64,000 bases of DNA from Archivesica marissinica (Eukaryota; Mollusca; Bivalvia; Venerida; Vesicomyidae): assembly GCA_014843695.1 (NCBI GenBank), contig CM026390.1, positions 97,210,210-97,274,209 of the forward strand. The letters run 5' to 3'. A model generated the notes under the pieces. It did no database searches, was not told where the DNA came from, and saw only the letters and a list, made by a program, of their open reading frames with translations. The stretch's first letter is position 1; each line of letters opens with the position of its first letter. Position numbers and translations under genes: made by a program. Shown piece after piece: positions 24,201-39,200 of the stretch.

Positions 24201-27200
24201 GTGCTGTAGATGTTGCAATGTGTATGAAGCTTGATACATGTTAGTGCTGTAGATGTAGGTGTGTGTAGGACGCTTGATACATGTTAGTGCTGTAGATGTA
24301 GGAATGTGCATGAAGCTTGATACATGTTAGTGCTGTAGATGTAGGAGTGTGTATGAAGCTTGATACATGTTAGTGCTGTAGATGTAGGAGTGTGTATGAA
24401 GCTTGATACATGTTAGTGCTGTAGATGTAGGAGTGTGTATGAAGCTTGATACATGTTAGTGCTGTAGATGTAGGAGTGTGTATGAAGCTTGATACATGTT
24501 AGTGCTGTAGATGTAGGAGTGTGTATGAAGCTTGATACATGTTAGTGCTGTAGATGTAGGAGTGTGTATGAAGCTTGATACATGTTAGTGCTGTAGATGT
24601 AGGAGTGTGTATGAAGCTTGATACATGTTAGTGCTGTAGATGTAGGAGTGTGTATGAAGCTTGATACATGTTAGTGCTGTAGATGTAGGAGTGTGTATGA
24701 AGCTTGATACATGTTAGTGCTGTAGATGTAGGAGTGTGTATGAAGCTTGATACATGTTAGTGCTGTAGATGTAGGAGTGTGTATGAAGCTTGATACATGT
24801 TAGTGCTGTATATGTGGGAGTGTGTATGAAGCTTGATACATGTTAGTGCTGTAGATGTAGCAGTGTGTAAGAAGCTTGATACATGTTAGTGCTGTAGATG
24901 TAGGTGTGTGTATGCAGCTTGATACATATTAGTGCTGTAGATGTAGGAGTGTGTATGAAGCTTCATATACATGTTAGTGGTGTAGATGTAGGAGTGTGTA
25001 GGACGTTTGATACATGTTAGAGCTGTAGATGTAGGAGTGTGTAGGAAGCTTGGTGCATGTTAGTGCTGTAGATGTAGTAGTGTGTAGGAAGATTGATACA
25101 TGTTAGTGCTGTAGATGTAGGGGTCTGTATGAAGCTTTATACATGTTAGTGCTGTAGATGTAGGAGTGTGTAGGAAGCTAGGTGCATGTTAGTGCTGTAG
25201 ATGTAGGAGTGTGTAGGAAGATTGATACATGTTAGTGCTGTAGATGTAGGAGTGTGTAGTACGCTTGATACATGTTAGTGCTGTAGATGTAGCAGTGTGT
25301 AGGACGTTTGATACATATTAGTGCTGTAGATGTAGGAGTGTGCATGGAGCTTGATACATGTTAGTGCTTTAGATGTAGGAGTGTGTAGGACGTTTGATAC
25401 ATATTAGTGCTGTATATGTAGGAGTGGGTATGGAGCTTGATACATGTTAGTGCTGTAGATGAAGGAGTGTGTATTAAGCTTGATACATGTTAGTGCTGTA
25501 GATGTAGCAGTGTGTAGGAAGTTTGATACATGTTAGTGCTGTAGATGTAGGAGTGTGTAGGAAGTTTGATACATGTTAGTGCTGTAGATATAGAAGTGTG
25601 TATGGAGCTTGTTACATGTTAGTGCTGTAGATGCAGGAGTGTGTAGGACGTTTGATACATGTTAGTGCTGTAGATGTAGGAGTGTGTAGGAAGTTTGATA
25701 CATGTTAGTGCTGTATATGTAGGAGTGTGTATGCAGCTTGATACATGTTAGTGCTGTAGATGTAGGAGTGTAGGAAGCTTGATACATGTTAGTGCTGTAG
25801 ATGTAGGTGTGTGTAGGACGCTTGATACATGTTAGTGCTGTAGATGTAGCAGTGTGTATGAAGCTTGATACATGTTAGTGCTGTAGATGTAGGAGTGTGT
25901 ATGAAGATTGATACATGTTAGTGCTGTAGATGTAGGTGTGTGTATGAAGCTTGATACATGTTAGTGCTGTAGATGTAGGAATGTGCATGAAGCTTGATAC
26001 ATGTTAGTGCTGTAGATGTAGCAGTGTGTATGAAGCTTGATACATGTTAGTGCTGTAGATGTAGGAGTGTGTATGAAGCTTGATACATGTTAGTGCTGTA
26101 GATGTAGGAGTGTGTATGAAGCTTGATACATGTTAGTGCTGTAGATGTAGAAGTGTGCATGAAGCTTGATACATGTTAGTGCTGTAGATGTAGAGTGTGT
26201 ATGAAGCTTGATACATGTTAGTGCTGTAGATGTAGGAGTGTGTATGAAGCTTGATACATGTTAGTGCTGTAGATGTAGGAGTGTGTATGAAGCTTGATAC
26301 ATGTTAGTGCTGTAGATGTAGGAGTGTGTAGGAAGCTTGGTGCATGTTAGTGCTGTATATGTAGGGGTGTGTAGGAAGCTTGATACATGTTAGTGCTGTA
26401 GATGTAGGAGTGTGTATGAAGCTTGATACATGTTAGTGCTGTAGATGTAGGAGTGCGTATGAAGCTTGATACCTGTTAGTGCTGTAGATGTAGGAATGTG
26501 CATGAAGCTTAATACATGTTAGTGCTGTAGATGTAGTAGTGTGTATGAGGCTTGATACATGTTAGTGCTGTAGATGTAGGTGTGTGTAGGATGCTTGATA
26601 CATGTTAGTAATGTAGATGTAGGAGTGTGTATGAAGCTTGATACATGTTATTGCTGTAGATGTAGCAGTGTGTAAGAAGCTTGATACATGTTAGTGCTGT
26701 AGATGTAGGTGTGTGTATGCAGCTTGATACATATTAGTGCTGTAGATGTAGGAGTGTGTAGGAGGTTTGATACATGTTAGTGCTGTAGATGCAGCAGTGT
26801 GTATGAAGTTTGATACATGTTAGTGCTGTAGATGTAGGAGTGTGTATGAAGTGTTATACATGTTAGTGCTGTAGATGTAGGAGTGTGTATGAAGCTTGAT
26901 ACATGTTAGTGCTGTAGATGTAGGAATGTGTATGATCTTGATATATGTTAGTGCTGTAGAGGTAGGTGTGTGTGTGCAGCTTGATACATGTTAGAGCTGT
27001 AGATGTAGGAGTGTGTATGCAGCTTGATACATGTTAGTGCTGTAGATGTAGGAGTGTAGGAAGCTTGATACATGTTAGAGCTGTAGATGTCGGTGTGTGT
27101 AGGACGCTTGATACATGTTAGTGCTGTAGATGTAGCAGTGTGTATGAAGCTTGATACATGTTAGTGCTGTAGATGTAGGAGTGTGTATGAAGCTTGATAC

Positions 27201-30200
27201 ATGTTAGTGCTGTAGATGTAGGAGTGTGTATGAAGATTGATACATGTTGGTGCTCTAGATGTAGGTGTGTGTATGAAGCTTGATACATGTTAGTGCTGTA
27301 GATGTAGGAATGTGCATGAAGCTTGATACATGTTAGTGCTGTAGATGTAGCAGTGTGTATGAAGCTTGATACATGTTAGTGCTGTAGATGTAGGAGTGTG
27401 TATGAAGCTTGATACATGTTAGTGCTGTAGATGTAGGTGTGTGTAGGCCGCTTGATACATGTTAGTGCTGTAGATGTAGAAATGTGCATGAAGCTTGATA
27501 CATGTTAGTTCTGTAGATGTAGCAGTGTGTAGGAAGTTTGATACATGTTAGTGCTGTAGATGTAGGAGTGTGTATGAAGCTTGATACATGTTAGTGCTGT
27601 AGATGTAGGAGTGTGTAGGAAGTTTGATACATGTTAGAGCTGTAGATGTAGCAGTGAGTATGAAGCTTGATACATGTTAGTGCTGTAGATGTAGGAGTGT
27701 GTAGGAAGCTTGATACATGTAAGTACTGTTGATGTAGGAGTGTGTAGGAAGATTGATACATGTTAGTGCTGTAGATGTAGTGGTCTGTATGAAGCTTGAT
27801 ACATGTTAGTGCTGTAGATGTAGGAGTGTGTAGGAAGCTTGGTGCATGTTAGTGCTGTATATGTAGGGGTGTGTAGGAAGCTTGATACATGTTAGTGCTG
27901 TAGATGTAGGAGTGTGTATGAAGCTTGATACATGTTAGTGCTGTAGATGTAGGAGTGCGTATGAAGCTTGATACCTGTTAGTGCTGTAGATGTAGGAATG
28001 TGCATGAAGCTTAATACATGTTAGTGCTGTAGATGTAGTAGTGTGTATGAGGCTTGATACATGTTAGTGCTGTAGATGTAGGTGTGTGTAGGACGTTGAT
28101 ACATGTTAGTATGTAGATGTAGGAGTGTGTATGAAGCTTGATACATGTTATTGCTGTAGATGTAGCAGTGTGTAAGAAGCTTGATACATGTTAGTGCTGT
28201 AGATGTAGGTGTGTGTATGCAGCTTGATACATATTAGTGCTGTAGATGTAGGAGTGTGTAGGAGGTTTGTTACATGTTAGTGCTGTAGATGCAGCAGTGT
28301 GTATGAAGTTTGATACATGTTAGTGCTGTAGATGTAGGAGTGTGTATGAAGTGTTATACATGTTAGTGCTGTAGATGTAGGAGTGTGTATGAAGCTTGAT
28401 ACATGTTAGTGCTGTAGATGTAGGAATGTGTATGAAGCTTGATATATGTTAGTGCTGTAGAGGTAGGTGTGTGTGTGCAGCTTGATACATGTTAGAGCTG
28501 TAGATGTAGGAGTGTGTATGCAGCTTGATACATGTTAGTGCTGTAGATGTAGGAGAGTAGGAAGCTTGATACATGTTAGAGCTGTAGATGTCGGTGTGTG
28601 TAGGACGCTTGATACATGTTAGTGCTGTAGATGTAGCAGTGTGTATGAAGCTTGATACATGTTAGTGCTGTAGATGTAGGAATGTGTATGAAGCTTGATA
28701 CATGTTAGTGCTGTAGATGTAGGAGTGCGTATGAAGCTTGATACATGTTAGTGCTGTAGATGTAGGAATGTGCATGAAGCTTAATACATGTTAGTGCTGT
28801 ATATGTAGTAGTGTGTTTGAGGCTTGATACATGTTAGTGTTGTAGATGTAGGTGTGTGTAGGACGCTTGATACATGTTAGTGATGTAGATGTAGGAGTGT
28901 GTATGAAGCTTGATACATGTTAGTGCTGTAGATGTAGGTGTGTGTAGGACGCTTGATACATGTTAGTGCTGTAGATGTAGGAATGTGTATGAAGCTTGAT
29001 ACATGTTAGTGCTGTAGATGTAGGAGTTTGCATGAAGCTTGATACATGTTAGTGCTGTAGATGTAGGAGTGTGCATGAAGCTTGATACATGTTAGTGCTG
29101 TAGATGTAGGAGTGTGCATGAAGCTTGATACATGTTAGTGCTGTAGATGTAGGAGTGTGCATGAAGCTTGATACATGTTAGTGCTGTAGATGTAGGAATG
29201 TGCATAAGCTTGATACATGTTAGTGCTGTAGATGTAGGAGTGTGTATGAAGCTTGATACATGTTAGTGCTGTAGATGTAGGAGTGCGTATGAAGCTTGAT
29301 ACATGTTAGTGCTGTAGATGTAGGAATGTGCATGAAGCTTAATACATGTTAGTGCTGTAGATGTAGTAGTGTGTATGAGGCTTGATACATGTTAGTGTTG
29401 TAGATGTAGGTGTGTGTAGGACGCTTGATACATGTTAGTGATGTAGATGTAGGAGTGTGTATGAAGCTTGATACATGTTAGTGCTGTAGATGTAGGTGTG
29501 TGTAGGACGCTTGATACATGTTAGTGCTGTAGATGTAGAAATGTGCATGAAGCTTGATACATGTTAGTTCTGTAGATGTAGGAGTGTGTATGAAGCTTGA
29601 TACATGTTAGTGCTGTAGATGTAGGAATGTGTATGAAGCTTGATACATGTTAGTGCTGTAGATGTAGGAGTGTGCATGAAGCTTGATACATGTTAGTGCT
29701 GTAGATGTAGGAGTGTGCATGAAGCTTGATACATGTTAGTGCTGTAGATGTAGGAATGTGCATAAGCTTGATACATGTTAGTGCTGTAGATGTAGGAGTG
29801 TGTATGAAGCTTGATACATGTTAGTGCTGTAGATGTAGTATTGTGTTTGAAGCTTGATACATGTTAGTGCTGTAGATGTAGGAGTGTGAATGAAGCTTGA
29901 TACATGTTAGAGCTGAAGATGTAGGAGTGTAGGAAGCTTGATACATGTTATTGCTGTAGATGTAGTAGGTGTAGGAAGCTTGATACATGTTAGTGCTGTA
30001 GATGTAGCAGTGTGTATGAAGCTTGATACATGTTAGTGCTGTAGATGTAGTAGTGTGTATGAAGCTAGATACATGTTAGTGCTGTAGATGTAGGTGAGTG
30101 TAGGATGCTTGATACATGTTAGTGCTGTAGATGTAGGATTGTGCATGAAGCTTGATACATGTTAGTGCTGTAGATGTTGCAATGTGTATGAAGCTTGATA

Positions 30201-33200
30201 CATGTTAGTGCTGTAGATGTAGGTGTGTGTAGGACGCTTGATACATGTTAGTGATGTAGATGTAGGAGTGTGTATGAAGCTTGATACATGGTAGTGCTGT
30301 AGATGTAGGTGTGTGTAGGAAGCTTGATACATAGTAGTGCTGTAGATGTAGGAATGTGCTTGAAGCTTGATACATGTTAGAGCTGTAGATGTAGGAGTGT
30401 GTATGAAGCTTGATACATGTTAGTGCTGTATATGTAGGAGTGTGCATGAAGCTTGATACATGTTAGTGCTGTAGATGTAGGAGTGTGCATGAAGCTTGAT
30501 ACATGTTAGTGCTGTAGATGTAGGATTGTGCATGAAGCTTGATACATGTTAGTGCTGTAGATGTAGGAATGTGCATAAGCTTGATACATGTTAGTGCTGT
30601 AGATGTAGGAGTGTGTATGAAGCTTGATACATGTTAGTGCTGTAGATGTAGGAGTGCGTATGAAGCTTGATACATGTTAGTGCTGTAGATGTAGGAATGT
30701 GCATGAAGCTTAGTACATGTTAGTGCTGTAGATGTAGTAGTGTGTATGAGGCTTGATACATGTTAGTGTTGTAGATGTAGGTGTGTGTAGGACGCTTGAT
30801 ACATGTTAGTGATGTAGATGTAGGTGTGTGTATGAAGCTTGATACATGTTAGTGATGTCGATGTAGGAGTGTGTATGAAGCTTGATACATGGTAGTGCTG
30901 TAGATGTAGGTGTGTGTAGGACGCTTGATACATGTTAGTGATGTCGATGTAGGAGTGTGTATGAAGCTTGATACATGGTAGTGCTGTAGATGAAAAAGTA
31001 GGAGTGTGTATGAAGCTTGATACATGTTAGTGCTGTATATGTAGGAGTGTGTATGAAGCTTGATACATGTTAGTGCTGTAGATGTAGCAGTGTGTAAGAA
31101 GCTTGATACATGTTAGTGCTGTAGATGTAGGTGTGTGTATGAGCTTGATACATGTTAGTGCTGTAGATGTAGGAGTGTGTATGAAGCTTGATACATGTTA
31201 GTGCTGTAGATGTAGGAGTGTGTAGGAAGTTGATACATGTTAGTGCTGTAGATGTAGGAGTGTGTAGGAAGCTTGATACATGTTAGTGCTGTAGATGTAG
31301 GAGTGTGTAGGAAGCTTGATACATGTTAGTGCTGTAGATGTAGGAGGTGTGTAGGAAGATTGATACATGTTAGTGCTGTAGATGTAGGAGTGTGTAGGAC
31401 GCTTGATACATGTTAGTGCTGTAGATGTAGCAGTGTGTAGGACGTTTGATACATGTTAGAGCTGTAGATGTAGGAGTGTGTAGGACGTTTGATACATATT
31501 AGTGCTGTAGATGTAGGAGTGTGCATGGAGCTTGATACATGTTAGTGCTTTAGATGTAGGAGTGTGTAGGACGTTTGATACATGTTAGTGCTGTATATGT
31601 AGGAGTGGGTATGGAGCTTGATACATGTTAGTGCTGTAGATGAAGGAGTGTGTATTAAGCTTGATACATGTTAGTGCTGTAGATGTAGCAGTGTGTAGGA
31701 AGTTTGATACATGTTAGTGCTGTAGATGTAGGAGTGTGTAGGAAGTTTGATACATGTTAGTGCTGTAGATATAGAAGTGTGTATGGAGCTTGTTACATGT
31801 TAGTGCTGTAGATGCAGGAGTGTGTAGGACGTTTGATACATGTTAGTGCTGTAGATGTAGGAGTGTGTATGGAGCTTGATACATGTTAGTGCTGTAGATG
31901 TAGGAGTGTGTAGGACGTTTGATACATGTTAGTGCTGTATATGTTGGAGTGTGTATGAAGCTTGATACATGTTAATGCTGTAGATGTAGGAGTGTGTAGG
32001 ACGTTTGATACATGTTAGTGCTGTAAATGTAGGAGTGTGTATGCAGCTTGATACGTGTTAGTGCTGTAGATGTAGGAGTGTAGGAAGCTTGATACATGTT
32101 AGTGCTGTAGATGTTGGTGTGTGTAGGACGCTTGATACATGTTAGTGCTATAGATGTAGCAGTGTGTATGAAGCTGGATACATGTTAGTGCTGTAGATGT
32201 AGGAGTGTGTATGAAGATTGATACATGTTGGTGCTCTAGATGTAGGTGTGTGTATGAAGCTTGATACATGTTAGTGCTGTAGATGTAGGAATGTGCATGA
32301 AGCTTGATACATGTTAGTGCTGTAGATGTAGCAGTGTGTATGAAGCTTGATACATGTTAGTGCTGTAGATGTAGGAGTGTGTATGAAGCTTGATACATGT
32401 TAGTGCTGTAGATGTAGGTGTGTGTAGGACGCTTGATACATGTTAGTGCTGTAGATGTAGAAATGTGCATGAAGCTTGATACATGTTAGTTTTGTAGATG
32501 TAGCAGTGTGTAGGAAGTTTGATACATGTTAGTGCTGTAGATGTAGGAGTGTGTATGAAGCTTGATACATGTTAGTGCTGTAGATGTAGGAGTGTGTAGG
32601 AAGTTTGATACATGTTAGAGCTGTAGATGTAGCAGTGAGTATGAAGCTTGATACATGTTAGTGCTGTAGATGTATGAGTGTGTATGAAGCTTGATACATG
32701 TTAGTGCTGTAGATGTAGGAGTGTGTATGAAGCTTGATACATGTAAGTACTGTTGATGTAGGAGTGTGTAGGAAGATTGATACATGTTAGTGCTGTAGAT
32801 GTAGTGGTCTGTATGAAGCTTGATACATGTTAGTGCTGTAGATGTAGGAGTGTGTAGGAAGCTTGGTGCATGTTAGTGCTGTATATGTAGGGGTGTGTAG
32901 GAAGCTTGATACATGTTAGTGCTGTAGATGTAGGAGTGTGTATGAAGCTTGATACATGTTAGTGCTGTAGATGTAGGAATGTGCATGAAGCTTAATACAT
33001 GTTAGTGCTGTAGATGTAGTAGTGTGTATGAGGCTTGATACATGTTAGTAATGTAGATGTAGGAGTGTGTATGAAGCTTGATACATGTTATTGCTGTAGA
33101 TGTAGCAGTGTGTAAGAAGCTTGATACATGTTAGTGCTGTAGATGTAGGTGTGTGTATGCAGCTTGATACATATTAGTGCTGTAGATGTAGGAGTGTGTA

Positions 33201-36200
33201 GGAGGTTTGATACATGTTAGTGCTGTAGATGCAGCAGTGTGTATGAAGTTTGATACATGTTAGTGCTGTATATGTAGGAGTGTGTATGAAGTGTTATACA
33301 TGTTAGTGCTGTAGATGTAGGAGTGTGTATGAAGCTTGATACATGTTAGTGCTGTAGATGTAGGAATGTGTATGATCTTGATATATGTTAGTGCTGTAGA
33401 GGTAGGTGTGTGTGTGCAGCTTGATACATGTTAGAGCTGTAGATGTAGGAGTGTGTATGCAGCTTGATACATGTTAGTGCTGTAGATGTAGGAGTGTAGG
33501 AAGCTTGATACATGTTAGAGCTGTAGATGTCGGTGTGTGTAGGACGCTTGATACATGTTAGTGCTGTAGATGTAGCAGTGTGTATGAAGCTTGATACATG
33601 TTAGTGCTGTAGATGTAGGAGTGTGTAGGAAGCTTGGTGCATGTTAGTGCTGTAGATGTAGGAGTGTGTAGGAAGATTGATACATGTTAGTGCTGTAGAT
33701 GTAGGGGTCTGTATGAAGCTTTATACATGTTAGTGCTGTAGACGTAGGAGTGTGTAGGAAGCTAGGTGCATGTTAGTGCTGTAGATGTAGCAGTGTGTAG
33801 GACGTTTGATACATGTTAGAGCTGTAGATGTAGGAGTGTGTAGGACGTTTGATACATATTAGTGCTGTAGATGTAGGAGTGTGCATGGAGCTTGATACAT
33901 GTTAGTGCTTTAGATGTAGGAGTGTGTAGGACGTTTGATACATGTTAGTGCTGTATATGTAGGAGTGGGTATGGAGCTTGATACATGTTAGTGCTGTAGA
34001 TGAAGGAGTGTGTATTAAGCTTGATACATGTTAGTGCTGTAGATGTAGCAGTGTGTAGGAAGTTTGATACATGTTAGTGCTGTAGATGTAGGAGTGTGTA
34101 GGAAGTTTGATACATGTTAGTGCTGTAGATATAGAAGTGTGTATGGAGCTTGTTACATGTTAGTGCTGTAGATGCAGGAGTGTGTAGGACGTTTGATACA
34201 TGTTAGTGCTGTAGATGTAGGAGTGTGTATGGAGCTTGATACATGTTAGTGCTGTAGATGTAGGAGTGTGTAGGACGTTTGATACATGTTAGTGCTGTAT
34301 ATGTTGGAGTGTGTATGAAGCTTGATACATGTTAGTGCTGTAGATGTAGGAGTGTGTATGAAGATTGATACATGTTGGTGCTCTAGATGTAGGTGTGTGT
34401 ATGAAGCTTGATACATGTTAGTGCTGTAGATGTAGGAATGTGCATGAAGCTTGATACATGTTAGTGCTGTAGATGTAGCAGTGTGTATGAAGCTTGATAC
34501 ATGTTAGTGCTGTAGATGTAGGAGTGTGTATGAAGCTTGATACATGTTAGTGCTGTAGATGTAGGAGTGTGTATGAAGATTGATACATGTTGGTGCTCTA
34601 GATGTAGGTGTGTGTATGAAGCTTGATACATGTTAGTGCTGTAGATGTAGGAATGTGCATGAAGCTTGATACATGTTAGTGCTGTAGATGTAGCAGTGTG
34701 TATGAAGCTTGATACATGTTAGTGCTGTAGATGTAGGAGTGTGTATGAAGCTTGATACATGTTAGTGCTGTAGATGTAGGTGTGTGTAGGACGCTTGATA
34801 CATGTTAGTGCTGTAGATGTAGAAATGTGCATGAAGCTTGATACATGTTAGTTCTGTAGATGTAGCAGTGTGTAGGAAGTTTGATACATGTTAGTGCTGT
34901 AGATGTAGGAGTGTGTATGAAGCTTGATACATGTTAGTGCTGTAGATGTAGGAGTGTGTAGGAAGTTTGATACATGTTAGAGCTGTAGATGTAGCAGTGT
35001 GTATGAAGCTTGATACATGTTAGTGCTGTAGATGTAGGAGTGTGTATGAAGCTTGATACATGTTAGTGCTGTAGATGTAGGAGTGTGTATGAAGCTTGAT
35101 ACATGTTAGTGCTGTAGATGTAGGAGTGTGTATGAAGCTTGATACATGTTAGTGCTGTAGATGTAGGAGTGTGTATGAAGCTTGATACATGTTAGTGCTG
35201 TAGATGTAGGAGTGTGTATGAAGCTTGATACATGTTAGTGCTGTAGATGTAGGAGTGTGTATGAAGCTTGATACATGTTAGTGCTGTAGATGTAGGAGTG
35301 TGTATGAAGCTTGATACATGTTAGTGCTGTAGATGTAGGAGTGTGTATGAAGCTTGATACATGTTAGTGCTGTAGATGTAGGAGTGTGTATGAAGCTTGA
35401 TACATGTTAGTGCTGTAGATGTAGGAGTGTGTATGAAGCTTGATACATGTTAGTGCTGTAGATGTAGGAGTGTGTATGAAGCTTGATACATGTTAGTGCT
35501 GTAGATGTAGGAGTGTGTATGAAGCTTGATACATGTTAGTGCTGTAGATGTAGGAGTGTGTATGAAGCTTGATACATGTTAGTGCTGTAGATGTAGGAGT
35601 GTGTATGAAGCTTGATACATGTTAGTGCTGTAGATGTAGGAGTGTGTATGAAGCTTGATACATGTTAGTGCTGTAGATGTAGCAGTGTGTAGGAAGTTTG
35701 ATACATGTTAGTGCTGTAGATGTAGGAGTGTGTAGGAAGTTTGATACATGTTAGTGCTGTAGATATAGGAGTGTGTATGAAGCTTGATACATGTTAGTGC
35801 TGTAGATGCAGGAGTGTGTAGGACGTTTGATACATGTTAGTGCTGTAGATGTAGGAGTGTGTATGAAGTTTGATACATGTTAGTGCTGTATATGTAGGAG
35901 TGTGTATGAAGCTTGATACATGTTAGTGCTGTAGATGTAGGAATGTGTAGGAAGCTTGATACATGTTAGTGCTGTAGATGTAGCAGTGTGTATGAAGCTT
36001 GATACATGTTAGTGCTGTAGATGTAGGAGTGTGTATGAAGCTTGATACATGTTAGTGCTGTAGATGTAGGAGTGTGTATGAAGATTGATACATGTTGGTG
36101 CTCTAGATGTAGGTGTGTGTATGAAGCTTGATACATGTTAGTGCTGTAGATGTAGGAATGTGCATGAAGCTTGATACATGTTAGTGCTGTAGATGTAGCA

Positions 36201-39200
36201 GTGTGTATGAAGCTTGATACATGTTAGTGCTGTAGATGTAGGAGTGTGTATGAAGCTTGATACATGTTAGTGCTGTAGATGTAGGTGTGTGTAGGACGCT
36301 TGATACATGTTAGTGCTGTAGATGTAGAAATGTGCATGAAGCTTGATACATGTTAGTTCTGTAGATGTAGCAGTGTGTAGGAAGTTTGATACATGTTAGT
36401 GCTGTAGATGTAGGAGTGTGTATGAAGCTTGATACATGTTAGTGCTGTAGATGTAGGAGTGTGTAGGAAGTTTGATACATGTTAGAGCTGTAGATGTAGC
36501 AGTGAGTATGAAGCTTGATACATGTTAGTGCTGTAGATGTAGGAGTGTGTATGAAGCTTGATACATGTAAGTACTGTTGATGTAGGAGTGTGTAGGAAGA
36601 TTGATACATGTTAGTGCTGTAGATGTAGTGGTCTGTATGAAGCTTGATACATGTTAGTGCTGTAGATGTAGGAGTGTGTAGGAAGCTTGGTGCATGTTAG
36701 TGCTGTATATGTAGGGGTGTGTATGAAGCTTGATACATGTTAGTGCTGTAGATGTAGGAGTGTGTATGAAGCTTGATACATGTTAGTGCTGTAGATGTAG
36801 GAGTGCGTATGAAGCTTGATACCTGTTAGTGCTGTAGATGTAGGAATGTGCATGAAGCTTAATACATGTTAGTGCTGTAGATGTAGTAGTGTGTATGAGG
36901 CTTGATACATGTTAGTGCTGTAGATGTAGGTGTGTGTAGGACGCTTGATACATGTTAGTGATGTAGATGTAGGAGTGTGTATGAAGCTTGATACATGTTA
37001 TTGCTGTAGATGTAGCAGTGTGTAAGAAGCTTGATACATGTTAGTGCTGTAGATGTAGGTGTGTGTATGCAGCTTGATACATATTAGTGCTGTAGATGTA
37101 GGAGTGTGTAGGAGGTTTGATACATGTTAGTGCTGTAGATGCAGCAGTGTGTATGAAGTTTGATACATGTTAGTGCTGTAGATGTAGGAGTGTGTATGAA
37201 GTGTTATACATGTTAGTGCTGTAGATGTAGGAGTGTGTATGAAGCTTGATACATGTTAGTGCTGTAGATGTAGGAATGTGTATGAAGCTTGATATATGTT
37301 AGTGCTGTAGAGGTAGGTGTGTGTGTGCAGCTTGATACATGTTAGAGCTGTAGATGTAGGAGTGTGTATGCAGCTTGATACATGTTAGTGCTGTAGATGT
37401 AGGAGAGTAGGAAGCTTGATACATGTTAGAGCTGTAGATGTCGGTGTGTGTAGGACGCTTGATACATGTTAGTGCTGTAGATGTAGCAGTGTGTATGAAG
37501 CTTGATACATGTTAGTGCTGTAGATGTAGGAATGTGTATGAAGCTTGATACATGTTAGTGCTGTAGATGTAGGAGTGCGTATGAAGCTTGATACATGTTA
37601 GTGCTGTAGATGTAGGAATGTGCATGAAGCTTAATACATGTTAGTGCTGTATATGTAGTAGTGTGTTTGAGGCTTGATACATGTTAGTGTTGTAGATGTA
37701 GGTGTGTGTAGGACGCTTGATACATGTTAGTGATGTAGATGTAGGAGTGTGTATGAAGCTTGATACATGTTAGTGCTGTAGATGTAGGTGTGTGTAGGAC
37801 GCTTGATACATGTTAGTGCTGTAGATGTAGGAATGTGTATGAAGCTTGATACATGTTAGTGCTGTAGATGTAGGAGTGTGTATGAAGCTTGATACATGTT
37901 AGTGCTGTAGATGTAGGAGTTTGCATGAAGCTTGATACATGTTAGTGCTGTAGATGTAGGAGTGTGCATGAAGCTTGATACATGTTAGTGCTGTAGATGT
38001 AGGAGTGTGCATGAAGCTTGATACATGTTAGTGCTGTAGATGTAGGAGTGTGCATGAAGCTTGATACATGTTAGTGCTGTAGATGTAGGAGTGTGTATGA
38101 AGCTTGATACATGTTAGTGCTGTAGATGTAGGAGTGTGTATGAAGCTTGATACATGTTAGTGCTGTAGATGTAGGAGTGTGTATGAAGCTTGATACATGT
38201 TAGTGCTGTAGATGTAGGAATGTGTATGAAGCTTGATACATGTTAGTGCTGTAGATGTAGGAGTGTGTATGAAGCTTGATACATGTTAGTGCTGTAGATG
38301 TAGGGTGTGTAGGACGCTTGATACATGTTAGTGCTGTAGATGTAGAGTGTGCATGAAGATTGATACATGTTAGTTCTGTAGATGTAGGAGTGTGTATGAA
38401 GCTTGATACATGTTAGTGCTGTAGATGTAGGAGTGTGTATGAAGCTTGATACATGTTAGTGCTGTAGATGTAGGAGTGTGTATGAAGCTTGATACATGTT
38501 AGTGCTGTAGATGTAGGAGTGTGTATGAAGCTTGATACATGTTAGTGCTGTAGATGTAGGAGTGTGATGAAGCTTGATACATGTTAGTGCTGTAGATGTA
38601 GGAGTGTAGGAAGCTTGATACATGTTAGTGCTGTAGATGTAGAGGTGTAGGAAGCTTGATACATGTTAGTGCTGTAGATGTAGGAGTGTGTATGAAGCTT
38701 GATACATGTTAGTGCTGTAGATGTAGGAGTGTGTATGAAGCTTGATACATGTTAGTGCTGTAGATGTAGAGTGTGTATGAAGCTTGATACATGTTAGTGC
38801 TGTAGATGTAGGAGTGTGTAGGAAGCTTGATACATGTTAGTGCTGTAGATGTAGGAATGTGCATGAAGCTTGATACATGTTAGTGCTGTAGATGTTGCAA
38901 TGTGTATGAAGCTTGATACATGTTAGTGCTGTAGATGTAGGTGTGTGTAGGACGCTTGATACATGTTAGTGATGTAGATGTAGGAGTGTGTATGAAGCTT
39001 GATACATGTTAGTGCTGTAGATGTAGGTGTGTGTAGGACGCTTGATACATGGTAGTGCTGTAGATGTAGGAATGTGCTTGAAGCTTGATACATGTTAGTG
39101 CTGTAGATGTAGGAGTGTGTATGAAGCTTGATACATGTTAGTGCTGTATATGTAGGAGTGTGTATGAAGCTTGATACATGTTAGTGCTGTAGATGTTGCA

